The notes beneath the pieces are model-generated. The model was not told the origin of the DNA and did no database searches. It saw only the letters and a program-made list of their open reading frames with translations. Below are positions 41,271-50,533 of a stretch of 64,000 nucleotides of DNA, one piece after another (the stretch's first letter is position 1; each line of letters begins with the position of its first letter). Origin of the DNA: Aestuariimicrobium sp. p3-SID1156 (GTDB taxonomy: Bacteria > Actinomycetota > Actinomycetes > Propionibacteriales > Propionibacteriaceae). The position numbers were made by a program, and so were the translations under genes. The DNA is taken from contig NZ_JALXXB010000001.1 in the NCBI RefSeq assembly GCF_025144225.1, positions 186,001 to 250,000 on the forward strand. The letters are read 5' to 3'.

Positions 41271-41730
41271 CCGCGAGCGTGAGGCGACCTACCTGGCTGA
41301 GGACAGGATGGCCCGGGTGGCGAGGAATGGTGCGCCCATGGTGGTGGGTGGACGGCTGGTGTCGGTGGAGCCGGACGTGAAGTTCACCGCCCTGTCCGAG
41401 GCTGGCCTGTTCTGCACGCTGACCTGCCTGGAGCTCGGGCTCCCGCCGGTGGACGTACGGCTGCGGCGTGGGGAATCCACGTCGCACTACTCGCCTGGAC
41501 ATGGTGGTGGAACGGCAGAGATTGCGCTGGCGAGTTGGGGGGCGTGGCGCTCGGTGGTGCTGCACGAACTGGCGCACCACGTGCTGGCGTCCCGGGGCGA
41601 CTCCGAGGTGGAGGCTCACGGCTCGGAGTTCAGACGGGCACACCTGGACCTGCTGGTTCATGTGGGGCTGGCGCGGCAGGCGCAGGAGTTGGAGCGAATG
41701 TTCACTGAGGCGGGATTGAGGCTGGCATGA
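41263..41730 (+). CDS. Putative HExxH metallohydrolase (TIGR04338-like)
   Basis: 155 residues. VVLHELAHHVLASRGDSEVEAHGSEF provides the HExxH zinc site plus a downstream His, as in SprT-like and TIGR04338-type actinobacterial proteins. GTG at 41263, with GGGGTGG ahead, gives MADREREATYL and overlaps the glycosylase stop by eight bases. The association with a DUF2786 gene is recurrent in actinobacteria as I recall. SprT-type proteases remove proteins bound to DNA, which would fit a repair operon, but this is inference. Confidence 0.78.
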   Translation: MADREREATYLAEDRMARVARNGAPMVVGGRLVSVEPDVKFTALSEAGLFCTLTCLELGLPPVDVRLRRGESTSHYSPGHGGGTAEIALASWGAWRSVVLHELAHHVLASRGDSEVEAHGSEFRRAHLDLLVHVGLARQAQELERMFTEAGLRLA

Positions 41731-42527
41731 CGAACGGTGTGGATTCTCGGGCGGGCAAGGGCTTGCTCGTGGTGGGGAAGCTCCTGCGCAAGGCGGAGAC
41801 GACCGACTCGGCCGAGGAGGCGGAGGCGTTGCTGGCCAAGGCCCAGGAGCTGGCAACCCGCTACTCCATCGACCTGGCGGTGGCCCGGTACGCGACGGCT
41901 GAGGCAGAACGCCGCGAGCTGGTGGAGGAGCGCCAGGTCCAGCTGGGCACACCGGGCCAGAAGCACCTGAGCCTGTACAACCTGCTGTTCACCAACATCG
42001 CGCGGCTCAATGACTGCTCGGTGTTGCTGCGGGGCACGGAATCGGTGGTCTACCCGGTCGGTTTCAGCTCCGACCTCGACACGGTGGAAGCGCTCTACCG
42101 ATCGCTGGTTGCCCAGATGATCCGTGAATCCGAGGACTGGCTGGCGACCGGGGAGTATCGGCGCGCGCAGATGCACAAGGTGACCGCACGGGGCGTCTTT
42201 TTCACCGGTTTCGTGGAGCGGATCGTGAAGCGGCTGGAGGCCGTCCATGCTGAGGTCGTCGAGGACGCCTTGAGTGAGGCGGGCCTCCACGGCGTCGGCA
42301 CTGTCGGTCCATCGCCCGGGGGCTCCGAGCTGTCCTCGACCGCGCTCGCGCTGCGGGCGAAGAAGCGGGAGGTGAGCGAGTTCCTCTCGGCGTCCTACCC
42401 CAGGCTGGGCAGCCGCACCACGCGACTGCGGCGCCGGACCGGCGAGGGGGCTCGTCGGGCCGGGGCGGCGGGCCGCGCCGCCGCTGATCGGGCCCATCTG
42501 CGAGGGCAACAGAGCGTGGGTCGCTAG
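41727..42527 (+). CDS. DUF2786 protein
   Basis: 266 residues. The N-terminal ~45 residues (KLLRKAETTDSAEEAEALLAKAQELATRYS) match the DUF2786 domain; the central part ends in a helix-rich region (ARGVFFTGFVERIVKRLEAV) and the C-terminus is Arg/Ala-rich and probably basic and flexible. The function is unknown. The start overlaps the metallohydrolase stop (ATGA). Related proteins occur in phages and in SprT-linked operons, suggesting a role in nucleic-acid processing. Confidence 0.82.
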   Translation: MTNGVDSRAGKGLLVVGKLLRKAETTDSAEEAEALLAKAQELATRYSIDLAVARYATAEAERRELVEERQVQLGTPGQKHLSLYNLLFTNIARLNDCSVLLRGTESVVYPVGFSSDLDTVEALYRSLVAQMIRESEDWLATGEYRRAQMHKVTARGVFFTGFVERIVKRLEAVHAEVVEDALSEAGLHGVGTVGPSPGGSELSSTALALRAKKREVSEFLSASYPRLGSRTTRLRRRTGEGARRAGAAGRAAADRAHLRGQQSVGR

Positions 42528-42539
42528 GGATGTCCTCGG

Positions 42540-43955
42540 CTAGACGATGTCTTCTGGGGGCACGGCGGTTCCGGGCAGCATCATGGTGAACTCCGCCCCG
42601 CCCTCGGCGGCGTGGCCGGCTTTCACCCAGCCACCATGGGACTGCACGGTATGTGCCACGATCGACAGGCCCAGACCGGTGCCGGGGGTGTTGCGCGCCC
42701 GGTCGGAGCGATAGAACCGGTCGAAAACGTGGGGCAGGTCCTCGTCCGCGATGCCCGGACCCTCGTCGGAGATGCGCAGGATGTCGCCCTCGAGGTGGAC
42801 TCGGACCGTTCCGCCGGGGGGCGAGAACTTCACGGCGTTGTCGAGCAGATTGGTGACCGCGCGTTCCAGGGTGTCGGATTCGCCCATGATGAACAGTGGG
42901 TCGAGCTCGACGTCGAAGCGCAGCCCCTGGCCACGCCGACGAGCGCGGGTGACGGCGGCTCGGACCACCTCGGCGAAGTCGAGCGCCTCGGGGGCAGGGG
43001 TGACCTTGTCCTCCCGCGAGAGTTGGACGAGGTCGCCCACCAGGGAGGTGAACTCGCCGAGCTGTGCCGCCACGTCCTGGAGAATCTCGTGGCGTGCCCC
43101 CTCTGGCAGCATGTGGCGTGACTCGTCGGCGACCAACAGTTCCACGTTGGTGCGCATGGAGGTCAACGGCGTGCGCAGCTCATGGCCGGCGTCCGCGATC
43201 AGTCGCTTCTGGCGCTCGCGTGAGGAGGCCAGCGAGTTCACCATCGTGTTGAACGAATCGGTGAGGTTGCCCAGATCGTCGGTTGCCGAGGTCGGGATCG
43301 GCTGCAGCTCGTCGGTCTCGGTGATCCGGGCCACCGCACGGGAGAGCTGACGAATGGGGGAGAGGGCCTGGTTGCCGACCACCCACCCACCGATCGCGAC
43401 GCCGGCGACCCCGACGATGCCCACGGCCAGCAGGACCAGCCAGAGCTGGCGAAGGGTTTCCTCAGTGCCGGTGAGGGGACGGGCCACGACCAGCGCATAG
43501 CTCTGGTCGTCGCGGGTGAAAGGCTGGGCAACCACGCGGAACTGTTGCCCGGTCGCCGAGGTGACCGTGTGCGGTTCGGAGACCAGCTGGGTGCTGGCTG
43601 CCGCCAGTTCGGTGGGCCCCGGGGACAGTGAGGTCGCCGCTCCCGGAATTGCCGAGATGGTCCCATCTGCTCGCACAACGAGCAGGCTGACGCCGGCGAT
43701 CGCTGCCGTCTCGGCGCTCAGGCCGCCCAGGGACTGCGGGTCCTTCTGCACCGAGGACTGCATGGACTGGGCCACGCTGAGCAGTTCGTTGTCCAGTTGG
43801 CGGTACAGCGACCATCGGGTCGTGACATAGGCGGTGGTGCCCACAGCGAGCACCACCAACGACAGACTCAGGACCGTCAGGGCGGTCAGACGTCGACCCA
43901 GGGGAATTGCGGACTCGCGGCGAGGGATCCAGCGTCTCCAGTGAGGGATGCGCAT
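42540..43955 (-). CDS. Sensor histidine kinase, MprB-like
   Basis: 471 residues. Two membrane helices (~21-43 and 170-193) enclose an extracytoplasmic sensor of ~125 residues; HAMP follows, then the phospho-acceptor His in DAGHELRTPLTSM and the HATPase motifs NLLDNAVKFSPPGG, DEGPGI and TGLGLSIVAH. The layout and sequence resemble mycobacterial MprB, which senses envelope stress. The response regulator gene lies seven bases upstream in the same operon. Confidence 0.88.
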   Translation of the reverse strand: MRIPHWRRWIPRRESAIPLGRRLTALTVLSLSLVVLAVGTTAYVTTRWSLYRQLDNELLSVAQSMQSSVQKDPQSLGGLSAETAAIAGVSLLVVRADGTISAIPGAATSLSPGPTELAAASTQLVSEPHTVTSATGQQFRVVAQPFTRDDQSYALVVARPLTGTEETLRQLWLVLLAVGIVGVAGVAIGGWVVGNQALSPIRQLSRAVARITETDELQPIPTSATDDLGNLTDSFNTMVNSLASSRERQKRLIADAGHELRTPLTSMRTNVELLVADESRHMLPEGARHEILQDVAAQLGEFTSLVGDLVQLSREDKVTPAPEALDFAEVVRAAVTRARRRGQGLRFDVELDPLFIMGESDTLERAVTNLLDNAVKFSPPGGTVRVHLEGDILRISDEGPGIADEDLPHVFDRFYRSDRARNTPGTGLGLSIVAHTVQSHGGWVKAGHAAEGGAEFTMMLPGTAVPPEDIV

Positions 43956-43962
43956 CAGCGGT

Positions 43963-44649
43963 TTACGGAGGCGTCTCGCGCAGCACGTAGCCGATGCCGC
44001 GGACGGTGTGGATCAGACGGGGTTCGCCCTCACCCTCGGTCTTGCGGCGCAGGTAGCCGATGTAGACCTCGAGGGAGTTTGCGGTGGTCGGGAAATCGAA
44101 GCCCCACACCTCGTTCAGCAGCCAGCCCCGGTCGAGGACCTTGCGCGGCTGGTCCATGAAGACGTTGAGCAGGGCGAACTCTGTGCGGGTGAGGCTGATT
44201 CGGCGCCCGCCGCGGGTCACCTCGCGGGTTTGCGGGTCGAGACGGAGGTCCTCGAAGACCTTGATCTCGGGGTTGTGCTCCGGCTCATTGCGGGAGCGTC
44301 GCGTGAGCGCGCGCAACCGGGCCTGGAGCTCGTCGGCAGCGAAGGGCTTGACCATGTAGTCGTCGGCGCCCGCGTCGAGACCGTCGACACGGTCGTTGAC
44401 GGCGTCCTTGGCGGTGAGGATCAGGATCGGGACGTCGTTGCCGTTCTGGCGCAGCATGCGGGTGGCCTCGAGGCCGTCGAGGCGGGGCATCATCACGTCC
44501 ATCACCACGGCATCGGGGCGGATGGCGGACAGCTGGGCGAGGGCCTCAAGACCGTCGGAGGCGGTGGTCACCTCATAGCCGTTGTAGCGCAGGGTTCGCG
44601 CCAGTGAGTCACGCACGGCCTGGTCGTCATCCACCACCAAGATCTGCAT
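43963..44649 (-). CDS. Response regulator, MprA-like (OmpR family)
   Basis: 228 residues: receiver domain ([16 protein letters not shown], Asp in [12 protein letters not shown], Lys in DDYMVKPFA) and a winged-helix effector ([20 protein letters not shown], then [15 protein letters not shown] and [12 protein letters not shown]). Close in sequence to MprA/TcrX-type regulators of actinobacteria. TAGGCT lies six bases before the ATG, so the operon appears leaderless. It is divergent from the HNH endonuclease gene. Confidence 0.9.
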   Translation of the reverse strand: MQILVVDDDQAVRDSLARTLRYNGYEVTTASDGLEALAQLSAIRPDAVVMDVMMPRLDGLEATRMLRQNGNDVPILILTAKDAVNDRVDGLDAGADDYMVKPFAADELQARLRALTRRSRNEPEHNPEIKVFEDLRLDPQTREVTRGGRRISLTRTEFALLNVFMDQPRKVLDRGWLLNEVWGFDFPTTANSLEVYIGYLRRKTEGEGEPRLIHTVRGIGYVLRETPP

Positions 44650-44716
44650 GCAGCCAGCCTACCCTGCGCCCCGACAAGAGCTGCTGGACGGTTTCGCTGC
44701 CAGCCGAATCGAGCCC

Positions 44717-44744
44717 TTGTGTGGGAGTAGAACAGGCGTACTAT
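44717..44744 (+). promoter_or_regulatory. Promoter of the HNH endonuclease gene
   Basis: TTGTGT, a 16-bp spacer and TACTAT, with the ATG six bases further on at 44751. It is the clearest two-box promoter in the window and would give a leaderless mRNA. Confidence 0.55.
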
Positions 44745-44750
44745 TGATGC

Positions 44751-45962
44751 ATGGTCGACTCAGAGACGTGGACGCAGCGGGTGGAGCGTGCCGGCGTGCT
44801 CGCTGCCCAACTCGCCCAGGTCCACTCCGATCTCGTCGGGCTGGCCACCGAGCTGCTGACGGACGGGTCGTGGGCCGGTGTGGGAGTGCGCTCACCCGAG
44901 CACTGGTTGCAGGTGTACACCGGGCTCTCGCTGGCGCAGGCACGCCACCTGGTGCGGGTGGCTGAACGGGTTGAGGAACTGCCCACCACGACCGGCATGC
45001 TGGCGGCAGGGCGGTTGTCGCTGGACCAGGCCGCGGTCATCGCCGACCACGTCCCCGCCGACTACGAACAGCAGGTCGCCGAGCTGGGCGAGACCCTGTC
45101 GGTGACCCAGCTGTCCCGGGTGGCGGCCAAGTACCCCTATGAGCGTCCAGTGCAGCGGTGGGAGCATCCCAGGCGCCCGCCCGCCGAACGTGAGTCGTTC
45201 CTGACCATGTCGACGACCAATGGCAGGTTCCGGCTCCGTTTCGAGACCAATGAACTCGACGGGGCCCTGGTCGAGCAGGCCATCCGTGAAGCCAAGGACG
45301 CGCTCTTCACCGCGGGTGATGAACGGGCCACCCTGGCGGATGGCCTGGTCGAGGCCTGCTCCCGTTCGCTGGCGGCGACCGAGTCCCCGAACCGTCGCGA
45401 GCACTACAAGATCGTCCTCCACCTGGACACCGACACCCGTACCTGGATCGGACGCAAGGGCGCCATCCCCAGCTCACTGGCCGATGCGATCACCTGTGAC
45501 GGCGCCGTGACGCCGATCTGGGAGACCGACGGACATCCGGTCAACGTGGGCCGTTCGCAGCGCATCGTTCCCCTGCGCAATCGTCGCCTCGTCGAGGATC
45601 GCGATTCCGGCTGCCGCTACCCCGGCTGCCACGCCACCGGCCACCTGGACAACCACCACCTCGTGCACTGGAACCAGGGCGGGTCCACTGATCTCGACCA
45701 GCTGGTGTCGCTGTGCAGCCACCACCACAACTCACATCATCGGGGTGACTACTCGATCACGGGCAACCCGAACACTCCAGATGGCCTGGTCTTCCTCGAC
45801 CGATGGGGCTTCCGAATCGGGAAGTACCTGCCCCAGCATCCGATCGAGGCGCCTGACAGGCCGCCGCCTGATCGCCGTCACCGAGGGGTCGGTGGTGCCC
45901 TCCGCGGGGAGAGACTGGACTTGGGCGCGGTCTACTTCCGTGACCCCGGTGACGACCCCTGA
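44751..45962 (+). CDS. DUF222/HNH endonuclease (13E12-type repeat family)
   Basis: 403 residues. The N-terminal two thirds are the helical DUF222 domain (TGLSLAQARHLVRVAERVEEL, AAGRLSLDQAAVIADH). The C-terminal HNH nuclease contains CRYPGC, HLDNHHLVHWNQGGSTD and LCSHHHNSHHRG, with the zinc/metal ligands in place. Many actinobacterial genomes carry several paralogues of this family, whose role is unknown; some are associated with mobile DNA. There are no neighbouring phage genes here. Confidence 0.88.
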   Translation: MVDSETWTQRVERAGVLAAQLAQVHSDLVGLATELLTDGSWAGVGVRSPEHWLQVYTGLSLAQARHLVRVAERVEELPTTTGMLAAGRLSLDQAAVIADHVPADYEQQVAELGETLSVTQLSRVAAKYPYERPVQRWEHPRRPPAERESFLTMSTTNGRFRLRFETNELDGALVEQAIREAKDALFTAGDERATLADGLVEACSRSLAATESPNRREHYKIVLHLDTDTRTWIGRKGAIPSSLADAITCDGAVTPIWETDGHPVNVGRSQRIVPLRNRRLVEDRDSGCRYPGCHATGHLDNHHLVHWNQGGSTDLDQLVSLCSHHHNSHHRGDYSITGNPNTPDGLVFLDRWGFRIGKYLPQHPIEAPDRPPPDRRHRGVGGALRGERLDLGAVYFRDPGDDP

Positions 45963-45982
45963 CCGGGCGGGGCACTGGTCCG

Positions 45983-46011
45983 TCCGGGTACTGGTCAGTC
46001 CGGGTACTGGG
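45983..46011. repeat. 13-bp direct repeat at convergent gene ends
   Basis: GTCCGGGTACTGG occurs at 45983-45995 and 45999-46011. The second copy encodes the last codons of the S51 peptidase gene on the minus strand. Confidence 0.6.
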
Positions 46012-46735
46012 TCCGCACCATGACGCCCGAGGCCTCACGGTTGAACCAGCGGATGCGTCCGCGTCCGTAGTGGGCGGTGCGGCCGGTGATCGGGTCCACG
46101 ACCAGGCAGGTGTCCTCGTCGATCGCGACAGCGGTCCCCGACCAGTGCTGCTCGAGCGCGGTGATCGCCACCGACTCGGTCTGCCAGGTGTCATTGTGCG
46201 CAACCAGCGTGGGGGTGATCAGGGCCAGCCCGTCGACGACCTCGACCTCCTCCAAGCCCTCGGAGGCCAGCTGGTTGGCAACCTGATGGCCACCCGAACG
46301 CCAGCCGCCGACCCAGCAATGGCGCGAGGTCACGTGGGCTCCGGCAGAGAACCCGAGCCAGGGCACGTCCTCGCGCACCAGCCGCGCAAGTTCTGCGCGC
46401 TTCGGCTGCAGGCCGCGCAGGTAGCTGGGCGTGTGGCCGCCGGCCACGATGACCCCATCGACGTCCGCCAGGCCCTCAGGCCACTCGGTCTCATCCGCGC
46501 CATCCTCACCGACGGGCAACAGGTAGATCTCGCTGACCTCGCAGTGGGGCAGCCGATCCAGCAGGGGTTGGGTGTAGTCGGGAGCGAAGGAGGCGACCTC
46601 CTCCGGGCGTCCTGCCGAGATATAGGCGACCCTTGCAGAGCGCCCACGCGCACGCGCTCCCACGCTGGCCGCGAACACGTCGTGCACATCGGACAGGTTC
46701 TCGGAAGGGCCACCGCCGACCAGGAAGAGCGTCAT
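45995..46735 (-). CDS. Peptidase S51 (dipeptidase E/cyanophycinase-like)
   Basis: 246 residues. The fold is class I glutaminase-like: MTLFLVGGGPSE at the N-terminus, VIVAGGHTPSYLRGL, and the nucleophile elbow PWLGFSAGAHV with the catalytic Ser; TPTLVAHNDTW follows. Members cleave Asp-X dipeptides or cyanophycin; no cyanophycin genes are nearby, so a dipeptidase role is more likely. TACGCT lies six bases before the ATG (leaderless). Confidence 0.8.
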   Translation of the reverse strand: MTLFLVGGGPSENLSDVHDVFAASVGARARGRSARVAYISAGRPEEVASFAPDYTQPLLDRLPHCEVSEIYLLPVGEDGADETEWPEGLADVDGVIVAGGHTPSYLRGLQPKRAELARLVREDVPWLGFSAGAHVTSRHCWVGGWRSGGHQVANQLASEGLEEVEVVDGLALITPTLVAHNDTWQTESVAITALEQHWSGTAVAIDEDTCLVVDPITGRTAHYGRGRIRWFNREASGVMVRTQYPD

Positions 46736-46741
46736 GGGCCC

Positions 46742-46747
46742 AGCGTA
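46742..46747 (-). promoter_or_regulatory. -10 box of S51 peptidase gene, leaderless type
   Basis: On the minus strand TACGCT is followed by six bases and the ATG at 46735. Confidence 0.45.
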
Positions 46748-46768
46748 TCGGTGCGCTGGGGGGAACGC

Positions 46769-47239
46769 TCAGGCCGAGGACTCGGCCAGGTCGTTCAGAA
46801 GAGCGGGCATCGCTCTCTCCAGTACCGCCAGGGTGTCCTCGAAGTCGGTCATGTCGCCGTACCAGGGGTCGGGCAGGGGTGAGCCGGGTACCGACTCCGG
46901 ATCGAAGTCCGTCATCAGCGCGGTCCTGGGCACGTCGACACCCAGAGCGGCGAGGCGATCAAGGTGGTACTGCTCCGCGGCCACGATGAGGTCGACATCC
47001 TCGAGCAACGTCGCTGTCAACTGGCGGGCATGGTGGTCATGGACGTCGTATCCGTGGGCGCCCAGCACCTTTGCTGCGCGGGAGTCGATCGGATTGCCCG
47101 ACTCCTCAGCGCTGACCCCGGTGCTGCTGAACTCGGCGTCAACACCCTCCCGGTCTGCGGCGGCACGGGCCACGACCTCGGCCATCGGGCTGCGGCAGAT
47201 ATTGCCCCAGCAGAGGAACATCACATGCGGACGAGTCAT
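46769..47239 (-). CDS. Low-molecular-weight protein-tyrosine phosphatase
   Basis: 156 residues. The P-loop VMFLCWGNICRSPMAEVV (Cys nucleophile and Arg) opens the protein and the general-acid loop DPWYGDMTDFEDTL closes it; both are intact. It dephosphorylates phosphotyrosine or small phosphate esters in the cytoplasm. It is divergent from argF with only 32 bp between the start codons, so both promoters must be very compact. Confidence 0.92.
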   Translation of the reverse strand: MTRPHVMFLCWGNICRSPMAEVVARAAADREGVDAEFSSTGVSAEESGNPIDSRAAKVLGAHGYDVHDHHARQLTATLLEDVDLIVAAEQYHLDRLAALGVDVPRTALMTDFDPESVPGSPLPDPWYGDMTDFEDTLAVLERAMPALLNDLAESSA

Positions 47240-47259
47240 GACCCCATCCTGCCAGCCGC

Positions 47260-47265
47260 TAACGT
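47260..47265 (+). promoter_or_regulatory. -10 box of argF, leaderless type
   Basis: TAACGT, six bases, then the ATG at 47272. No clear ARG-box palindrome was seen in the 32-bp divergent spacer. Confidence 0.5.
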
Positions 47266-47271
47266 GACGCC

Positions 47272-48270
47272 ATGAACCTCTCCGGACGCAGCTTCCTCAA
47301 GGAATTCGACTTCACCCCCGAGGAATGGACCTCTTTGCTCGACCTCGCCGCCGACCTGAAGCGCGAACGCCGCGAGGGGACCGAGCGCCAGAGTCTGTCC
47401 GGCCGCACCATTGCCCTCATCTTCGAGAAGCCCAGTTCGCGCACCCGCTCCTCCTTCGAGGTCGCCGCCTTCCACCAAGGGGCACACACCACCTACTTCG
47501 ACCCCAGCGCCTCCCACATCCGCGGCAAGGAGTCCATCGTCGACACCGCGCTGCTGTTCGGTCGCATGTTCGACGCCATCGAATACCGCGGCTACGGCCA
47601 GGACACGGTCGAGGCGCTCGCCGAATACTCCGGCGTCCCGGTCTGGAACGGACTGACCGACGAATGGCACCCGACCCAGACACTTGCCGACCAGCTCACC
47701 ATCCGCGAGCGCGTCACCAAGCCGCTCAACGAGGTCACCATCGCCTACCTGGGGGACGCCCGCAACAACGTCGGCAACTCAGTTCTCGCTGGCGGTGCGC
47801 TCATGGGCATGGACGTGCGCATGGTCGCGCCGAAGGACTTGCAGAACACCGACGAGGTCGTCGCCCAGGCCCGGGAAGTCGCCGCACGGACCGGTGCCCG
47901 CATCACGCTGACCGACGACGTGGCTGAGGGCGTCCGGGATGCAGATGTGGTGTACACCGACGTGTGGGTGTCGATGGGCGAACCCAAGGAGGTCTGGGCC
48001 GAACGCATCGACCTGCTCAAGGGCTACCAGGTCAATACCGAACTGATGCGGGCCACCGGCAACCCGGACGCCATTGCGATGCACTGCCTCCCGGCCTACC
48101 ACGACCGCGACACCACGGTCGGTGAGCAGGTCTTCCAGATGACCGGCATGGACGCCCTCGAGATCACTGATGAGGTCTTCCAGACCCAGCGCGACGTCAT
48201 CTTCGACCAGGCCGAGAATCGGATGCACACGATCAAGGCGGTCATGGTCGCCACCCTCGGACGCGACTGA
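47272..48270 (+). CDS. argF: Ornithine carbamoyltransferase
   Basis: 332 residues. The carbamoyl-phosphate loop [13 protein letters not shown], the [12 protein letters not shown] stretch and the ornithine-site [17 protein letters not shown] are characteristic. The sequence is of the longer catabolic/anabolic type seen in anaerobic bacteria ([18 protein letters not shown] at the end). It converts ornithine and carbamoyl phosphate to citrulline, or the reverse in arginine fermentation. No other arg or arc genes adjoin it, so its direction in vivo is open. Confidence 0.95.
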   Translation: MNLSGRSFLKEFDFTPEEWTSLLDLAADLKRERREGTERQSLSGRTIALIFEKPSSRTRSSFEVAAFHQGAHTTYFDPSASHIRGKESIVDTALLFGRMFDAIEYRGYGQDTVEALAEYSGVPVWNGLTDEWHPTQTLADQLTIRERVTKPLNEVTIAYLGDARNNVGNSVLAGGALMGMDVRMVAPKDLQNTDEVVAQAREVAARTGARITLTDDVAEGVRDADVVYTDVWVSMGEPKEVWAERIDLLKGYQVNTELMRATGNPDAIAMHCLPAYHDRDTTVGEQVFQMTGMDALEITDEVFQTQRDVIFDQAENRMHTIKAVMVATLGRD

Positions 48271-48293
48271 GCTCGCTGATCGCAGGAAAGAGT

Positions 48294-48328
48294 GAAGGGC
48301 CCGTCGGCATCTCGCCGAGGGGCCCTTC
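48294..48328. terminator. Bidirectional terminator between argF and nucleotidase
   Basis: GAAGGGCCC pairs with GGGCCCTTC, with an inner CGGC/GCCG pair. It lies between two convergent genes. Confidence 0.65.
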
Positions 48329-48354
48329 GTTCAGGCTGGGATCAGTTCACGGGA

Positions 48355-50394
48355 TCAACGCTGGCCGGTGCTGGGCAGCTTGCCCGGCTTGCCGTTGTTT
48401 CCCTGCCCCGGCTTGTTGCCGGCGGCCACCTTGACGGTGGTCGGCAGCTGGATGATGGTCTTGCCGGCCTCGGTCTCGATGCGCAGGATGGCAGCGCCGT
48501 TGGTCAGGCCCGACTTCTTGGCGAGCGTGACGTCCAGGGTGGCGATGCTGCCGTCGACGACCGCAGCGGTGCCGACCAGAACGTTCTTGTCACCCTGGAC
48601 GACGTAGGCCTTGGCGGTGGTGTTCTTCACGGCCTCGAGACCGGTGGAGTCGAGGGTGTCCTTGGCGACGCCGTCAGTCTTGGGGACGCCGATGCCGGTC
48701 ACCTGGGCGGTCACACCCTCCTCCAGGGTGGTGGGGAAGGACTTCACCGAGACGCCCTGGTGGGCGTAGGAGGGGGAGATGGTCTTCTTGGCCTTGACCC
48801 AGTCCACGAAGGCGGTGAGGTCGACCAGGCCGGTGTCCCTGGTGTTGGTGCCCTTGCCGAACTCGTGGAAGTTGTCGCCACCGGCGATCAGGAACGAACC
48901 GGAGGCCACGGTGTAGAGCTTGGCCATGTCCATCGGGGCCCCGTTGATGGTGATCGAGGTGATGCGATCACCCTCGGCACGGGTCTCGTCGTAGGTGTAG
49001 GTCACGTTCTGCGAGACACCCAGGCGCAGGAAGGCGCGAGAGGGGACGGCGCCCTCGGCGTCACGCTGCCACTGCTGCTCGAGCACCTTCTTGAACTGCT
49101 CACCGGTGACCTGCGTGGTCATGATGGTGTTCGCGAAGGGCAGGGCCAGGGCGGCCTCCTTGAGGGTGATGTCGCCCTTGTCGAAGCCGGCGCGGGTGCC
49201 GCCGGGGTTCTGCAGGCCGATCACGTCCTTGTCGCCGGCGCCGACGGCCTCGTGGAAGAACTGCGCCACCAGGTTGTTCATCGGGGACTCGAGGTCGCGC
49301 TGGTCAGGCTTCATCAGGCCACCGGCCAGGCTGATCGGAGCAGTGGCCGAGGCGACGACCTCGGCGCCGACGACGTCGGCCTGCTCCTTGGCGGCCAGGG
49401 CGATGCGGTCGATCTCGGCGATCGCGGGCAGCGAGGTGTCGGCCTTGCCCTCCTTGATGTCGAGCATCTGGGCCTGCGGGGTGCCGCAGGCACCGCCCTT
49501 GGAGTTCACGGACAGGGTGACCTGGGCGAGCTTCTCGCCATAGGAGCTGGCCTGGAGCAGAGGGACACCAGTGTTGGAGGTGGTCCAGGTGTAGGTCTGG
49601 TGGGTGTGGCCATTGAAGACGACGTCCACTGAGGGATCGACGTTGCTGTGGATCGAGGCGAAGGCTGCGCTGGAGGCAGCGTTCGCGGCGGCGGAGTCCT
49701 TGCCGTTGGCGGCACCTTCGTGGATCTCGGCGATGACGACCTCAGCCTCGCCATTGGCCTCGTCACCGTCGCTCAGTGCCTTGGCGTAGGTGTTCACGGC
49801 CTGGACCGGGTCGCCGATCTTCAGGCCCTGGATGCCTGCGGGGGAGACCAGCGAAGGCAGGTCTCCGGTCACGGCGCCGATCACGGCAACGCGGACGCCG
49901 TTGACGGTCTTGATGGTGTAGGGCTTCAGCGGCGCGGGGACCGTGCCGTCGGTACCGGTCACGTTCGCAGCGAGGTAGGGGAAGTCCGAGGTCTTCGCGA
50001 CGCGACCGGAGAGGTCGCTCCAACCCTTGTCGTACTCGTGGTTGCCGGTCGCGGAGGCGTCCACCTTGGCGGCGTTGAGGATCTTCAGGGTGGGGTTGTC
50101 GTCCTGGGAGGCCGACTCGAAGGTCGATCCGCCGATGTTGTCCCCATTGGACAGCAACAGGACGTTCTTGCCAGCAGCGCGAGCCTGCTCGACAGGAGTG
50201 AACAGCTTGCCGGCCTCCAGGATGCGTCCGTGGAAGTCGTTGAAGCTGAACACCTCGAGCTCGAAGGAGCCGGTGGTGCACTCGACCATGGACAGCGCCC
50301 GGGTCGTGGTGGCCGAAGCGGTGCTCAGGCCACCGGCGAGCAGAGCGGTGCTCACGCCGAGGGCCAGGGCAGCGCGTGCCGTGATGGAAGCCAT
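48355..50394 (-). CDS. Secreted 5'-nucleotidase/metallophosphoesterase with orphan LPSTG
   Basis: 679 residues. A signal peptide (~1-28, ending ASA) is followed by a calcineurin-like metallophosphatase (FSFNDFHGR, SNGDNIGG, TGNHEYDKG, VFNGHTHQTY: dinuclear metal ligands complete), the 5'-nucleotidase C-terminal domain (~residues 330-540, NPGGTRAGFDKGD) and a beta-rich tail (~560-665). The protein ends KLPSTGQR: an LPxTG sortase motif with no following hydrophobic anchor or basic tail. It should hydrolyse extracellular nucleotides. Whether it is wall-attached is doubtful. GAGGAG precedes the ATG. Confidence 0.92.
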   Translation of the reverse strand: MASITARAALALGVSTALLAGGLSTASATTTRALSMVECTTGSFELEVFSFNDFHGRILEAGKLFTPVEQARAAGKNVLLLSNGDNIGGSTFESASQDDNPTLKILNAAKVDASATGNHEYDKGWSDLSGRVAKTSDFPYLAANVTGTDGTVPAPLKPYTIKTVNGVRVAVIGAVTGDLPSLVSPAGIQGLKIGDPVQAVNTYAKALSDGDEANGEAEVVIAEIHEGAANGKDSAAANAASSAAFASIHSNVDPSVDVVFNGHTHQTYTWTTSNTGVPLLQASSYGEKLAQVTLSVNSKGGACGTPQAQMLDIKEGKADTSLPAIAEIDRIALAAKEQADVVGAEVVASATAPISLAGGLMKPDQRDLESPMNNLVAQFFHEAVGAGDKDVIGLQNPGGTRAGFDKGDITLKEAALALPFANTIMTTQVTGEQFKKVLEQQWQRDAEGAVPSRAFLRLGVSQNVTYTYDETRAEGDRITSITINGAPMDMAKLYTVASGSFLIAGGDNFHEFGKGTNTRDTGLVDLTAFVDWVKAKKTISPSYAHQGVSVKSFPTTLEEGVTAQVTGIGVPKTDGVAKDTLDSTGLEAVKNTTAKAYVVQGDKNVLVGTAAVVDGSIATLDVTLAKKSGLTNGAAILRIETEAGKTIIQLPTTVKVAAGNKPGQGNNGKPGKLPSTGQR

Positions 50395-50533
50395 GATTCT
50401 CCTCAGGAAGGGCTGTGATGCGGTTCAGGCCGACGCCTGAAGGTTCTCCAAGGCACACCCCACACCCTGGAAGCAGTTATGGCAATGCCCCAGGCCCTGA
50501 TTTCACGGGCTGTTCACTTGGACGTCAGCTCGA

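Noticed and set aside
45983..46011. 13-bp direct repeat as an attachment site
   Set aside because: The repeats are only 3 bp apart at convergent gene ends, with no integrase or mobile genes nearby; local duplication is simpler.
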